DNA of 64,000 nt from Schauerella fraxinea (GCA_030849945.1 JAVDKK010000004.1:558001-622000); one strand, 5' to 3'. Positions 1 to 9,437 are shown, counted from the stretch's first letter. Translations and numbers: made by a program. The notes: a model not told the origin generated them from the sequence alone.

Positions 1-8
1 CTCCTCCT
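1..8 (-). promoter_or_regulatory. Strong Shine-Dalgarno of a gene lying left of the window
   Basis: Read on the minus strand, the first bases of the window are AGGAGGAG, an almost ideal ribosome binding site. The start codon it serves would lie a few bases beyond the left edge, so a minus-strand gene probably begins just outside. The purine-rich run is seen directly; the gene is inferred. Confidence 0.5.
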
Positions 9-470
9 GGAGTTTGTTACGCAATCTTAGACAGCCAAATTAACGGGTTCGACATTCCCAAACGCCATCTCTTGGCATGTCAGCTAAAAATCTTACTCCT
101 GCTCATCCGGAATACCCACCCGCAATGGCGATAATCGCGATCTATTGACCGACATTAACTGCAATTGGTGCGCAATCGTCCGATATCCTATGCAATCGAT
201 AATCACACTGTGACATCCGAGGGACCTGTCAGACCCCGACTGGAACAGATACGCGCCAAACTTGTGGCAGTTGTCCGGCAATGGCTGCGCGCTCGCCGTC
301 CCCCCTTGCGAGCTAGATCATCGCTGTCATTTCAGTTGTCTATCTGGGTGGACGACGCGCCTTAAAAACCGAATAAATGCCTAATCGCGGCATTCAATCC
401 AGTAGTGTGCGATTTCATTTACCGGATACACCATCAAATGTGGTGGATTCCCCACAATTACGGATAAGAC
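9..470. other. Intergenic region, no supported gene
   Basis: About 460 bases that are visibly less GC-rich than the rest of the window. Two short overlapping ORFs exist (93-281 minus and 165-365 plus), but neither has a ribosome binding site or a protein-like composition. The stretch most likely holds the promoter of the minus-strand gene whose Shine-Dalgarno sits at the left edge, plus the region downstream of the gene ending at 471. I see no tRNA, terminator or convincing repeat. Confidence 0.4.
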
Positions 471-884
471 TCACGTCTCTTCGGGCGGCAGAAAGCGGTT
501 GATCTCACCATCGCCAACCGCGGTACCGGCGTTCGGTGTGTGCACGTCTGGAAGCAGAAGACGCACGGTGCCATCCGGCAGGTGCACAACACCCTCTATA
601 AAAAAAATACGGGGTTCCGAAAAATACTTGATCGCAAAGCGCACGCGGGTGGGAGCAGTTCCATCGAAATCATCAAACGCCCCTGGTTCGCATCCCTCGA
701 CGATCAATGCCCCCGGGCTGGCCGTCGTTTCAGGTAGTGTCGCAGCCGCTGCAAACCCTACCGACCGGCATCCAATCTCCTTGGATGTGGACGAGCCGTC
801 GACGTGCAGGGATTCGAGAGTGATGGCATTCACTTCCCATTTTTCCGCGCCCGAAATCGAACCTGCTTTGGATGTGTTGGCCAT
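471..884 (-). CDS. Hypothetical protein, 137 aa
   Basis: Unrecognised soluble protein. I prefer the ATG at 884 over the upstream one at 908 because AGGAT lies just ahead of it. The translation has ordinary globular composition, with alternating hydrophobic beta-like segments (RVRFAIKYF, RIFFIEGVVHL, TVRLLLPD), and ends in an acidic PPEET tail. There is no signal peptide, membrane segment or motif I can name. A plus-strand ORF covers the same bases, but its Ser/Pro/Arg-rich product looks like a shadow. It stands alone, with no operon partner. Confidence 0.55.
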   Translation of the reverse strand: MANTSKAGSISGAEKWEVNAITLESLHVDGSSTSKEIGCRSVGFAAAATLPETTASPGALIVEGCEPGAFDDFDGTAPTRVRFAIKYFSEPRIFFIEGVVHLPDGTVRLLLPDVHTPNAGTAVGDGEINRFLPPEET

Positions 885-1067
885 TAAAGATCCTGTTTTT
901 GATTGCAAAGTTGTGACGAACCTCGCCGCATAAGTTGTGCCGCGCCTAGGCAGGCCAGCGCATGTTCATCGCCTCGTCATACCGCGTTCCTAGAATTCGA
1001 CCGCACCCCTTGGCTTACCTCTGCGTAACCAAGCGGCCGAGTTTCACTCAACGCTCCTCTACCACGC

Positions 1068-1352
1068 ATGCTCCCCTACACACGATTCAAGACGCTGGTT
1101 GCGATCACTTTGATGACCGCAGCCCTGACCGCTTGCGGCGGCGACGACGACGATTCGCCGCCCGTCGAATCCACGCCCACACCGGCCCCAACGCCCACGC
1201 CCACACCGACGCCGGTGCCGACGCCCGCCCCGGAACCCGGCACGCCAACGCCAGATCCCACGCCCGTGCCTGTGCCCGACCCCACGCCGGCACCCGAGCC
1301 TGAACCAGAACCGACGCCCGCCCCGGCGCCCCAATTGCGCTGCGCGCCCTGA
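1068..1352 (+). CDS. Proline-rich short lipoprotein
   Basis: A 94-aa product with a Sec/lipobox signal: a hydrophobic stretch ends in LTAC-GG, so Cys23 would be lipidated. After a short DDDD acidic patch, almost all the remainder is alternating Pro/Thr/Ala/Glu, a rigid extended rod with no globular domain. It ends 21 bases before the phospholipase C gene and in the same reading frame, separated by one TGA followed by C. It may be a spacer lipoprotein or the remnant of a larger one. No clear Shine-Dalgarno is visible. Confidence 0.6.
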   Translation: MLPYTRFKTLVAITLMTAALTACGGDDDDSPPVESTPTPAPTPTPTPTPVPTPAPEPGTPTPDPTPVPVPDPTPAPEPEPEPTPAPAPQLRCAP

Positions 1353-1373
1353 CGCCTTTTTGCCTTCAAAAAA

Positions 1374-3608
1374 ATGACTTCACGCCGTAATTTCTTGCAG
1401 ACCGCCTCGGGCGCTGGCTTTGCCGCTGCGACGCTGGCGGCCTTTCCGCCAAGCATTCGCCGCGCCTTGGCGATCCCCGCCAACAACGCCACGGGTACCA
1501 TCAAGGACGTTGAACACGTGGTGATTCTCATGCAGGAGAATCGCTCGTTCGATCACTACTTCGGCACACTCAAGGGCGTGCGCGGCTTTGGCGATCGGTT
1601 CACGATTCCGATGCCCAACGATCGCCAGGTGTGGCAACAAGAGCGCACCAACGGCGCACTGCTGACGCCCTATCACCTGGATGGCAGCGCCAATAATGCG
1701 CAGCGTGCCGACGGCGCGCACCACACGTGGAAAGACAGTCAGGATGCGTGGGATCACGGCCGCATGTCGCAGTGGCCCAAGCACAAGAAGGACATCGCGA
1801 TGGGGTACTTCAAGGAAAAGGAGATTCCGTTTCCCTTTGCCTTGGCCAACGCGTTCACGCTCTGTGATGCCTACCATTGCTCGATGCACACCGGCACCGA
1901 TGCGAATCGCGCGTTTCACCTCACCGGCACGAACGGCCCTACCGCTTCAGGTGCGGCGTTCGTCAACAACGAATGGGACGCGATCGACGGCCTGCCGTCC
2001 TCAGCCAATATTGGCTACACGTGGAAAACCTACGCCGAGCGATTGGAAGCGGCCGGCGTGAGCTGGATTTCGTACCAAAACATGCCCGACGAATGGGGCG
2101 ACAATATGCTGGGTGCATTCCAGCAGTTTCGCCAAGCCAATCTGGCGTCAGGCTTTCCCGTCTCGAGCGGCGGTGCGCCGGGCCGGCCTTACGCGCAAAC
2201 GGGGCAAGCGTTGCCGTACCACGCGTACAGCCCGATCACCGATAACGCCGCCAACCCGCTGTACAAGGGCGTGGCCAACACCTTGCCCGGCACGACACCC
2301 GAAGCCTATCTCGATGCCTTCAAGCGCGATATTCAAGCCGGCACGCTGCCGCAAGTTTCGTGGATGAATGCGCCGTCGATTTATTGCGAGCATCCCGGGC
2401 CATCCAGCCCGGTGCAAGGTGCCTGGTTCATCCAGGAGGTGCTGGATGCGCTTACCGCCAATCCCGAGGTGTGGAGCAAAACGGTGCTGCTGATCAACTT
2501 CGACGAGAACGATGGCTACTTCGATCACGTGCCATCGCCCTCCGCGCCATCGCGCAACAGCGATCGCTCATTGGCCGGCAAGTCCACATTGAGCGAAGCC
2601 GACATGGCGTTCGAATACTTCGACCAACCGGCACCTGCCGGCAGTCGTGTGCAACCGGCACCCGATGGCGGCGTGTACGGGCCAGGTCCGCGCGTGCCGA
2701 TGTATGTGATCTCGCCATGGAGCCGCGGCGGCTGGGTCAACTCGCAGGTGTTCGACCACACGTCGGTATTGCGTTTTCTCGAGCAACGCTTTGGCGTGGA
2801 TGAACCCAATATCAGCCCCTACCGCCGCGCGGTATGCGGCGATCTGATGACGGCCTTCAATTTCGCGACGCCCAACAACGAAGCCCTGCCGGCGCTTGCC
2901 GGCCGCGCCACGCGCGATGCCGCCGATCAACTCCGTCGGGCGCAGCAAGCCCTGCCGGCGATGCCCTTGCCGATCGACATGCAGTTGCCGCTGCAAGCCA
3001 GCGGCACCCGGCCCTCGCGTGCATTGCCCTACGAATTGCACACCAGCGCCCGGTGCCAGGCGAGCGGCACGGTGGACCTGATCTTTTCCAATACGGGTAC
3101 GCAGGCAGCCGTCTTTCATGTATACGACAAGTACAACCTGGAACGCCTGCCGCGCCGCTATGCGGTGGAAGCGGGCAAGTCCCTGACCGACACCTGGAAC
3201 GTGTTCCAGGACAACATGGGCCAGTACGATCTGTGGGTGCTGGGCCCCAACGGCTTTCACCGGCACTTCAAGGGCGACACCAATCAGATCGCCACCGCGC
3301 AAACGCAGCCCGAGATTCGCGTGTGCTACGACATCGCCAATGGCCACGTGTATGCCGAGATGATGAATACGGGCGCACAGCCCTGCACCTTCATCATCAC
3401 ACCCATGGCATACCGCACCGACGGCCCATGGACGGCAACGGTGGAACCCAACGCCACGGCATCGCGCCATTGGCCGCTCGCGAGCAGCGGTCAGTGGTAC
3501 GACTTTGCCGTCACGTCAGAAAACCATCCGGGGTTCTATCGCCGCTTTGCCGGCCGCGTGGAAACCGGTCGGCACACGGTGAGCGATCCGGCGATGGCAA
3601 CGCCTTGA
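1374..3608 (+). CDS. Phosphocholine-type phospholipase C, Tat-exported
   Basis: Hydrolyses phospholipid headgroups outside the cytoplasm (phosphoesterase family PF04185). The 744-aa protein begins with a twin-arginine signal (SRRNFLQ at residues 3-9, then a weakly hydrophobic Ala-rich stretch), which suits a folded enzyme exported by Tat. The metal-site motif ENRSFDHYFG is at residues 55-64, and FDENDGYFDHV is near 376-386. Two C-terminal DUF756-type beta domains begin near residues 550 and 645, as in Pseudomonas and Burkholderia PlcN/PlcH-like enzymes. Length is typical of the family. The ribosome binding site is weak. Cardiolipin synthase follows on the same strand. The substrate (phosphatidylcholine or another lipid) cannot be told from sequence alone. 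Confidence 0.93.
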   Translation: MTSRRNFLQTASGAGFAAATLAAFPPSIRRALAIPANNATGTIKDVEHVVILMQENRSFDHYFGTLKGVRGFGDRFTIPMPNDRQVWQQERTNGALLTPYHLDGSANNAQRADGAHHTWKDSQDAWDHGRMSQWPKHKKDIAMGYFKEKEIPFPFALANAFTLCDAYHCSMHTGTDANRAFHLTGTNGPTASGAAFVNNEWDAIDGLPSSANIGYTWKTYAERLEAAGVSWISYQNMPDEWGDNMLGAFQQFRQANLASGFPVSSGGAPGRPYAQTGQALPYHAYSPITDNAANPLYKGVANTLPGTTPEAYLDAFKRDIQAGTLPQVSWMNAPSIYCEHPGPSSPVQGAWFIQEVLDALTANPEVWSKTVLLINFDENDGYFDHVPSPSAPSRNSDRSLAGKSTLSEADMAFEYFDQPAPAGSRVQPAPDGGVYGPGPRVPMYVISPWSRGGWVNSQVFDHTSVLRFLEQRFGVDEPNISPYRRAVCGDLMTAFNFATPNNEALPALAGRATRDAADQLRRAQQALPAMPLPIDMQLPLQASGTRPSRALPYELHTSARCQASGTVDLIFSNTGTQAAVFHVYDKYNLERLPRRYAVEAGKSLTDTWNVFQDNMGQYDLWVLGPNGFHRHFKGDTNQIATAQTQPEIRVCYDIANGHVYAEMMNTGAQPCTFIITPMAYRTDGPWTATVEPNATASRHWPLASSGQWYDFAVTSENHPGFYRRFAGRVETGRHTVSDPAMATP

Positions 3609-3711
3609 GGCAAGGCGCCAACAATACGCGGTAAATCCATCAGGCGTTCGCGATGCCGCCGCCAGGACTTGGTATCCTAGCGCGGCCTCGACTCGACCAC
3701 TTATTCGCCCT

Positions 3712-5169
3712 ATGGATCCTTTCCGCGCGCTGTTGGCCGAATACTGGCCGCATATCGTATTTACCGTCAGTACCGTGGCCGGAACCGCTGCGGCCATTCA
3801 TGCCGCGATGACCAAGCAGGATGTGCGTGCGGCGATCGGATGGGTAGGCGTCGCTTTGCTCTCGCCCTTTTTCGGTGCCCTCTTCTATCTGGTCGCCGGC
3901 ATCAATCGGGTGCGGCGCACGCAAGTGGCGCAGGAGCGTGACGCCACCATGCTGCGTTACGCCACGGTACGCGAAGCCGCCGACGTGGATGTGATTCCCA
4001 TCTCGGGACCGCAGTTCGCATCGCTCAAGGTACTCGGCGATCACGTCAGCCAGTTTCCGTTGCTGGGCGGCAATAAGGTCGAGCCGCTGGCGGGTGGCGA
4101 CGAGACCTATCCGGCGATGATCGCCGCGATCGGCACCGCGAAAGCCACCATCGCGATGCAAAGCTACATTTTCGATAACGATCGCATCGGCCGCGAACTG
4201 GCGCAGGCGCTGATCGACGCGGCCAAACGCGGCGTGCAGGTGCGTGTGCTCATCGATGCCGTGGGCGCCAAATATTCACGCCCGCCCATCATGCCGGTGC
4301 TCACCCGCGGCGGCGTGCGCGTGGCGCGCTTCATGACCAACCCGCTGGGCGTGTGGCGCATGCCCTACGCCAATCTGCGCAGCCATCGCAAGATCCTTGT
4401 CGTGGACGGCAGCATCGGGTTTACGGGTGGCATGAATGTGCGCGAAGCGTTCGTGGCCAGCCTGGTGGGCGATCGCGTCAACCGCGATACCCACTTCCGA
4501 TTCGAAGGACCGATGGTCACCCAGTTGCTGTCGGTGTTTGCGCATGACTGGGACTTCACGACGCGCGAGGCGCTCTCCAACGACACCTGGTTTCCGCACG
4601 GCACCCACCCGGCCAGCGGCGGAACGCCAGTGCGTTGCGTGGCCTCGGGGCCAGATCGCTACATCGGCAGCACACATCAAATGTTGTTGGGCGCCTTGGC
4701 CGTTGCGCAACATCATGTGCGGATCCAATCGCCTTACTTTCTTCCCGATCTGGCGCTCGTGGGCGCATTGGCGACGGCCGCGCGCCGCGGGGTGATCGTC
4801 GATATCGTGATCCCGGGCGTGAACAATCTGAAGCTGGTCGATTACGCGATGTCGGCGCAGCTCGATCAGGTGATGCGCACCGGCTGCCGCGTCTGGCGCG
4901 CGGGCGGCGCGTTCGATCATTCAAAACTGATGACGGTGGACAACGCCTGGTCATACACCGGCTCATCCAATCTCGACCCGCGCAGCCTGCGGCTGAATTT
5001 CGAGCTCGACACCGAAATCTACGATCCCGCGGTGGCTACCTGGATCAACCAGCGCATCGACGGCCTGATCGCAACCGGCCGCCGCGAAACGCTGGCAAAT
5101 CTGGCAGATCAGTCGTTCGCCAAACGACTGCGCAACAAGGTGATCTGGCTGGCCAGCCCATACCTGTAA
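3712..5169 (+). CDS. cls: Cardiolipin synthase (phospholipase D type)
   Basis: Joins two phosphatidylglycerol molecules, or PG and PE, to make cardiolipin at the inner membrane. The 485-aa protein has two N-terminal membrane segments (about residues 10-35 and 40-65, the PLDc_N region) followed by two PLD domains. Each carries an HxKxxxxD motif: HRKILVVD starting at residue 225 and HSKLMTVD starting at residue 403, so both catalytic halves look intact. The C-terminal ASPYL is typical of bacterial Cls. It lies 103 bases after phospholipase C, so a shared lipid-remodelling role is possible, though the gap could hold its own promoter. Confidence 0.94.
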   Translation: MDPFRALLAEYWPHIVFTVSTVAGTAAAIHAAMTKQDVRAAIGWVGVALLSPFFGALFYLVAGINRVRRTQVAQERDATMLRYATVREAADVDVIPISGPQFASLKVLGDHVSQFPLLGGNKVEPLAGGDETYPAMIAAIGTAKATIAMQSYIFDNDRIGRELAQALIDAAKRGVQVRVLIDAVGAKYSRPPIMPVLTRGGVRVARFMTNPLGVWRMPYANLRSHRKILVVDGSIGFTGGMNVREAFVASLVGDRVNRDTHFRFEGPMVTQLLSVFAHDWDFTTREALSNDTWFPHGTHPASGGTPVRCVASGPDRYIGSTHQMLLGALAVAQHHVRIQSPYFLPDLALVGALATAARRGVIVDIVIPGVNNLKLVDYAMSAQLDQVMRTGCRVWRAGGAFDHSKLMTVDNAWSYTGSSNLDPRSLRLNFELDTEIYDPAVATWINQRIDGLIATGRRETLANLADQSFAKRLRNKVIWLASPYL

Positions 5170-5275
5170 TCGGCAACCAATGCGGCGATCGACACCAAGC
5201 GGTTGTGGATCACGCAACAGGATTCGCCCCGCACAACCCAGCCGCTCGATCGCTTGAACGTTGGACTGAGTGCGT

Positions 5276-7348
5276 TTAGAACGTGTATTGCACGCTCGCC
5301 CCGGCGTACCAGGCCATGCCGGATGCGGGTTCGTAATAACGACCGTTGCCGTCGCCCACGATCACCGAGCCGATGTAGTTGCGATCCGTGAGGTTATCCA
5401 GGCGTACCGTTTGACGGAACGTCCACGGCCCCGTCTTCTGTGTGAACGTCGTGCGCCAGTTTAAAAGCGCATAACCCGGTGCGGGGCGATCGCGATTGGT
5501 GTCCTCCACAAACACCTTGCCGCGCACCACGCCTTCCAGCGCCGTGCTCACCCACGGTTGCGGCGTCCACACCACCTCGCCAAACAGACTGTTCTTGGGT
5601 ACGCCGGGCAGGCGATTGCCGCTATCGATCCGCGTCGTCCCTGTGTCGAAAGACTTGTCGTAAGTGGCGTCGAGATAGGTCCACGCGCCGTTCAGTGCGA
5701 CGGTGGGTGCGATCTGGCTCTCCACTGACAACTCAAATCCGCGACGCAGCGTTTCCGCGGCGTTTTGGTACGTGGTGCGGCCGCCCAGCGAGCCTGCCAC
5801 GACGAGTTCATCCTTGGTGCGGATCTGAAAGAGCGCGGCATTGACGCGCGTATTGCCGAAGCGGGTTTTGATGCCGGTTTCGAGCTGTTCGCTGCGCGAC
5901 GGTTGCAAGCCGGCGTTAAAGCCCGCGCCGTTGGCCGCATAAGCAGATTCGGTGAGCGTGGGCGTTTCGAACCCCGTACCGGCGCTGGCGTACACATGCA
6001 CGTCAGGCGTGATGGCGTACATCGCGCCCACGGCGGGTGTTGCCCGTTCATAACGCTGGCTGCCGCTATCGTCGCCGTTGAGCAGGTAGCGGTCGTCCAC
6101 TTTGAGCTTGACGGTGTTGTAGCGCAAGCCTGCCTGCAGGGTCCAATCGCCCAACAGCCAATTGGCTTGCACGTAAGGATCGAGGCTGGTGGCGGTATCG
6201 ATCTCGTTACGGCGCAAAGCGCCCTTCACCCCAAGCGTGGAGCCCACGAAATTCTCGTAGCCTTGGCGATCGTCGCGGCTTTGATCGAAGTCCAGCCCCG
6301 CGATCACTTCGAGCGCACCGCCGCCGAGCATGAACGGCTGCGACCACTGGATGCCGCCGCCGTAAAACCGGCGGGAAAAGTCGATCACGCCGCCCGACTG
6401 GCGGATATTGGACTGCACGGCCCGTGGAATCGACTGATATTGGGTTACGTCACGCTCGCCGCCATACGCGTTGAGCTTGAGCGTGCCGGCACCGATCCGT
6501 TGCGTGTAATCGATGCCGACCTGATCGTTATCGATACTCTTGCGCGTGTTGTAGAGCAGCGCGCTGGGCGCGGCCTGACGCCGATCGGTTTTGTATTCGT
6601 CCCACGTCAAGCCTTGCGGATCTTGCGTGTTTTTCTGGCTCAAGCCGTTGTACACCACCCGCAGCGTGCTGCTGTCAGTCGGTTGTGTGGTGATCTTGGC
6701 GAAACGTTGATCGCGGCGTGCCTCGCTGTGATCGCGAAAGCCGTCGGTGTCCATACGCGAGGCATCGAGCACGAAACCGATGCCGTTCGCTTCCCCTTCC
6801 GCGCCCAGCCGGTTCTTGCGCATGCCGTACTTGCCGAACAGCGTTTCAGCCGTGATGCGCGGGTCGCCCTTGCCATCACGCGAAAACATCTGAATCACGC
6901 CACCCGAATTGCTGCCGTAGATCGTGGTCATCGGCCCGCGCAGCACTTCGAAGCGATCGGCCGTATCGAGATTGAAGGTGGCCGCCTGCCCCTGACCGTC
7001 CGGCGTGCTGGCGGGAATGCCGTCAGTGAAAAGCTTGATGCCGCGCACGCCAAAGGCCGCGCGCGAACCGAAGCCGCGCGACGAAATCTGCAGATCCTGG
7101 GCGTAATTCTGACGATTCTGCACCACCAGTCCCGGCACGCGGTTGAGCGCTTCGGATGCGTTGATGCGCAATTGGCCTTCGCCGATTTGCTTGGCATCGA
7201 CCACATCGACGGAAAACGGCGCATCGAAACTCGCAATTTCGGACCGGCTACCGGTGACGATGATCGGATTCAATACTTCGGTCGTCGACTGCGCGAACGC
7301 GCTTCCGGTGACGGCAATGCCGCCCAGGAGGAATACATAGGATTTCAT
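5276..7348 (-). CDS. TonB-dependent outer-membrane receptor
   Basis: A 22-stranded beta-barrel that imports a large ligand, often a ferric siderophore, using TonB energy. I start it at 7348, where MKSYVFLLGG gives a proper Sec signal cleaved after SAFA; upstream in-frame starts would bury that signal. The mature N terminus has a TonB-box-like NPIIVTGSR, then a plug domain with VVQNRQNYAQDLQISSRGFGSRAAFG and VLRGPMTTIYGSNSGGV. The last residues, VQYTF, end in Phe as Omp85/BAM substrates do. The mature protein resembles FecA- and PupB-like receptors, but no ligand can be assigned. No Fur box, sigma factor or TonB gene is adjacent. Confidence 0.92.
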   Translation of the reverse strand: MKSYVFLLGGIAVTGSAFAQSTTEVLNPIIVTGSRSEIASFDAPFSVDVVDAKQIGEGQLRINASEALNRVPGLVVQNRQNYAQDLQISSRGFGSRAAFGVRGIKLFTDGIPASTPDGQGQAATFNLDTADRFEVLRGPMTTIYGSNSGGVIQMFSRDGKGDPRITAETLFGKYGMRKNRLGAEGEANGIGFVLDASRMDTDGFRDHSEARRDQRFAKITTQPTDSSTLRVVYNGLSQKNTQDPQGLTWDEYKTDRRQAAPSALLYNTRKSIDNDQVGIDYTQRIGAGTLKLNAYGGERDVTQYQSIPRAVQSNIRQSGGVIDFSRRFYGGGIQWSQPFMLGGGALEVIAGLDFDQSRDDRQGYENFVGSTLGVKGALRRNEIDTATSLDPYVQANWLLGDWTLQAGLRYNTVKLKVDDRYLLNGDDSGSQRYERATPAVGAMYAITPDVHVYASAGTGFETPTLTESAYAANGAGFNAGLQPSRSEQLETGIKTRFGNTRVNAALFQIRTKDELVVAGSLGGRTTYQNAAETLRRGFELSVESQIAPTVALNGAWTYLDATYDKSFDTGTTRIDSGNRLPGVPKNSLFGEVVWTPQPWVSTALEGVVRGKVFVEDTNRDRPAPGYALLNWRTTFTQKTGPWTFRQTVRLDNLTDRNYIGSVIVGDGNGRYYEPASGMAWYAGASVQYTF

Positions 7349-7537
7349 GCGGGGATTCGGTGAGGGAATGCAAACGATATGGCAGTTTAGCCCGCTGCGT
7401 TGCGGCACACCTGTGAGCATTCGCGTAGATGTTGGTTTCATGCCGCAGTTGGTCACGATTTACAACCTTTCCAGCGATTGAAATTGTGCGTCGCAGCATG
7501 TAGGCTGAACCCCAGATTTCTTTGAGGATGCCTCTCA

Positions 7538-8314
7538 TTGCGTAGCCTACTTTTACTCACCAACCGCCACCGCGCGCCGTCGACCAATCGAACGTTTGGA
7601 TTTTTGCTGGCGTTCAATGCCGGCGCGATCAACGCGGGCGGCTTTCTGGTGCTGCACCGCTACACCTCGCATATGACCGGTTTCGCGTCGCAATTGGGCG
7701 ATGCACTGGTTACCGGCAAGACGTGGCTATTGCTTGGCGCACTGGGTGCGATTCTGGCGTTCATGATCGGTGCCGCGACCTGCGCGGTGCTGATCAACCT
7801 CGGCCGCCACTATCGTCTGCACAGCCTGTATGCGCTGCCATTGTTGCTGGAAGCGGCGCTACTGTTTCCATTTGGGTTGGCCGGGGCCGATACGGTGCGG
7901 TGGATGACGCCTTTTGCCGTGCCGATCACCGTGCTATTGCTGTCGTTCATGATGGGGCTGCAGAACGCGGTGGCGTCCAACTCGTCCAAGGGCAGCATCC
8001 GCACCACGCACATGACCGGAAATCTGACCGACTTCGGCATCGAGCTCGGCAAATTTCTATATTGGAAAAGCGCGCGTTCGCCGCGTGGCGACGGCGTGCG
8101 TCACAGCACCAGTCGCATGGCGATGACGAGCGGGCTCATGGTGATGTTTGTGGTGGGCGGCGGTATCGGCGCACTTGGCTTCAAATATGTCGGCTTTATC
8201 TGCGTGGTGCCCTTGGCTGCCTTGCTGCTAGCGCTCGCCGTGCCCGATCTGGTGCGAGACGTGCCGTGGCGCCGCACGTCTACACCATCCAGGATTTTCA
8301 AGCCGCGGACGTAA
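7538..8314 (+). CDS. DUF1275 (YoaK-like) membrane protein
   Basis: Integral inner-membrane protein of the DUF1275 family, whose function is unknown. The 258-aa chain has six or so hydrophobic helices and the family motifs GAINAGGFL, the TSHMTG segment and MGLQNAVAS...IRTTHMTGNLTD. The two HMTG repeats suggest an internally duplicated fold. The predicted start is TTG, with GAGG about eleven bases upstream. It is divergent from the TonB receptor gene, so a two-way promoter lies between 7349 and 7537. Its 3' end overlaps the convergent acetyltransferase gene by 17 bases. Confidence 0.85.
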   Translation: MRSLLLLTNRHRAPSTNRTFGFLLAFNAGAINAGGFLVLHRYTSHMTGFASQLGDALVTGKTWLLLGALGAILAFMIGAATCAVLINLGRHYRLHSLYALPLLLEAALLFPFGLAGADTVRWMTPFAVPITVLLLSFMMGLQNAVASNSSKGSIRTTHMTGNLTDFGIELGKFLYWKSARSPRGDGVRHSTSRMAMTSGLMVMFVVGGGIGALGFKYVGFICVVPLAALLLALAVPDLVRDVPWRRTSTPSRIFKPRT

Positions 8315-8861
8315 ACCGCAGCACCATCTGCTGTTCGTCAAACCACTCGCCATCGACGTACAGTGCATCGGGCTCATGACCGTACTGCACAAACCCCAGG
8401 CTTTCGTAAAGCGCACGGGCATGGGCGTTCGAGGCCGTCACGCTCAAACTGACTTGCCGAACCTGGGGCAGCGCGCGGGCGTGCGCGATCATCGTCTGCA
8501 TCAGGCGCCGCGCCAGGCTTTGACCCCGAACGGTGGGATCCACAAACACGCCCCAGATCAGCGCCTTGTGACGCATCTTGGCCGGCCGCTGGCGAACGAG
8601 TCCCACCGATCCCACCAGGCGTTGGCCCGCGAATGCGCCAAACACCGCCGTGTTGTCATCCGGCCCGATCCGGGCTGCCCATGCGTCCTCGTTCAGCACC
8701 GCCTCGTCGTCGGGACTTGCGCCGAACGCGCTCGGCGCGTCGGCCAACATCGCCAACCGCAGCATGCGAAAGCCGGCGATATCGTGCCGATTCAGCAATC
8801 GAATCTGGGCAGGTTCGCGTCCAGCGGGGGGAGCAGCAATCGGGCGATCAGCGGGCTTCAT
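8298..8861 (-). CDS. GNAT-family N-acetyltransferase
   Basis: Transfers an acetyl group from acetyl-CoA to an amine; the substrate is unknown. The 187-aa protein has the GNAT core: IRLLNRHDIAGFRMLRLAML at the N terminus, the strand WGVFVDPTVRG, then the pyrophosphate loop VRGQSLARRLM (a Q/RxxGxA-like site) and a C-terminal NAHARALYESLGF motif. It has an extra polar N-terminal tail of about 18 residues. It stands alone, converging on the DUF1275 gene. Confidence 0.88.
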   Translation of the reverse strand: MKPADRPIAAPPAGREPAQIRLLNRHDIAGFRMLRLAMLADAPSAFGASPDDEAVLNEDAWAARIGPDDNTAVFGAFAGQRLVGSVGLVRQRPAKMRHKALIWGVFVDPTVRGQSLARRLMQTMIAHARALPQVRQVSLSVTASNAHARALYESLGFVQYGHEPDALYVDGEWFDEQQMVLRFTSAA

Positions 8862-8970
8862 GTCGTTACGGTGCTTCAGCTACAAGGAAAGGAAAGATAC
8901 CTTCTCACGAAGCGCCCGGCAATGCGAGACTGCACCGATTTCGCACGCTGCGGGTCGGCCGCGAACCCTC

Positions 8971-8998
8971 GGCACGAAGCACGAGGCGCGAAGCACGA
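8971..8998. repeat. Two-copy 14-bp tandem repeat
   Basis: Bases 8971-8984 (ggcacgaagcacga) are followed at once by 8985-8998 (ggcgcgaagcacga), a tandem duplication with one mismatch. It lies between the GNAT gene and the 3' end of the small lipoprotein gene and has no obvious role. Confidence 0.7.
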
Positions 8999-9013
8999 TC
9001 GGCAGCAGCGGAA

Positions 9014-9340
9014 TTACTTCTTCTTCGGCGTGCACTGCGCGTCGCTGTACGTCGCCTTGTCGAACGGCGTCAATCCAGGCGTCACGTGGGCCGAGCAAGC
9101 GAACTTGCGGCCCCGAGCAGTGGTCGCGTCATAGCTCAATTGCTGGCCACCCAACGCGTTCTTCTCTTTGTACTGAACGTTGCTCACCGTCAATTCATCC
9201 GACGATGCCAGGCCGAGCGACTGTGCCGTCGTCGTCTGCATATCGGTCATATTGATTTTCGTCGAGCCGCAGGCTGCGACCAGCAACGACACACCGGCCA
9301 CTGTGGCCAATCGAATCAGCGATTTGTACATGTTTGCCAT
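9014..9340 (-). CDS. Small lipoprotein, 108 aa
   Basis: Envelope lipoprotein of unknown function. The N terminus (MANMYKSLIRLATVAGVSLLVAACGS) is a lipoprotein signal with lipobox VAAC; the next ATG, at 9331, would serve equally well. The mature part is about 85 residues, contains a conserved-looking Cys pair (FACSAHV and DAQCTPKKK) that could form a disulfide, and ends in a basic KKK tail. It is divergent from the marR-type gene. Confidence 0.78.
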   Translation of the reverse strand: MANMYKSLIRLATVAGVSLLVAACGSTKINMTDMQTTTAQSLGLASSDELTVSNVQYKEKNALGGQQLSYDATTARGRKFACSAHVTPGLTPFDKATYSDAQCTPKKK

Positions 9341-9437
9341 TCCAGAAGATCAAGAAAGGCGCAAAAATAATGGCTTTTCAAATCGAGCAATGGCCCCTGC
9401 GTACTCGGTTTCAAAACATACTGATCGTTTACAAAGC

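Noticed and set aside
93..365. Two short overlapping ORFs (93-281 minus, 165-365 plus)
   Set aside because: No Shine-Dalgarno and no recognisable motif; likely chance frames in the promoter region of the gene left of the window.
499..933. Plus-strand ORF of 144 aa opposite the 137-aa gene
   Set aside because: Ser/Pro/Arg-rich composition and no ribosome binding site; the minus-strand gene has both a good start and a protein-like sequence.
5765..7363. 532-aa plus-strand ORF
   Set aside because: Lies wholly antisense to the TonB-receptor gene; Arg/His/Ala-rich shadow typical of GC-rich DNA.
7525..7542. Five-codon ORF (MPLIA) overlapping the DUF1275 start
   Set aside because: Too short to judge; it explains nothing that the TTG start does not.
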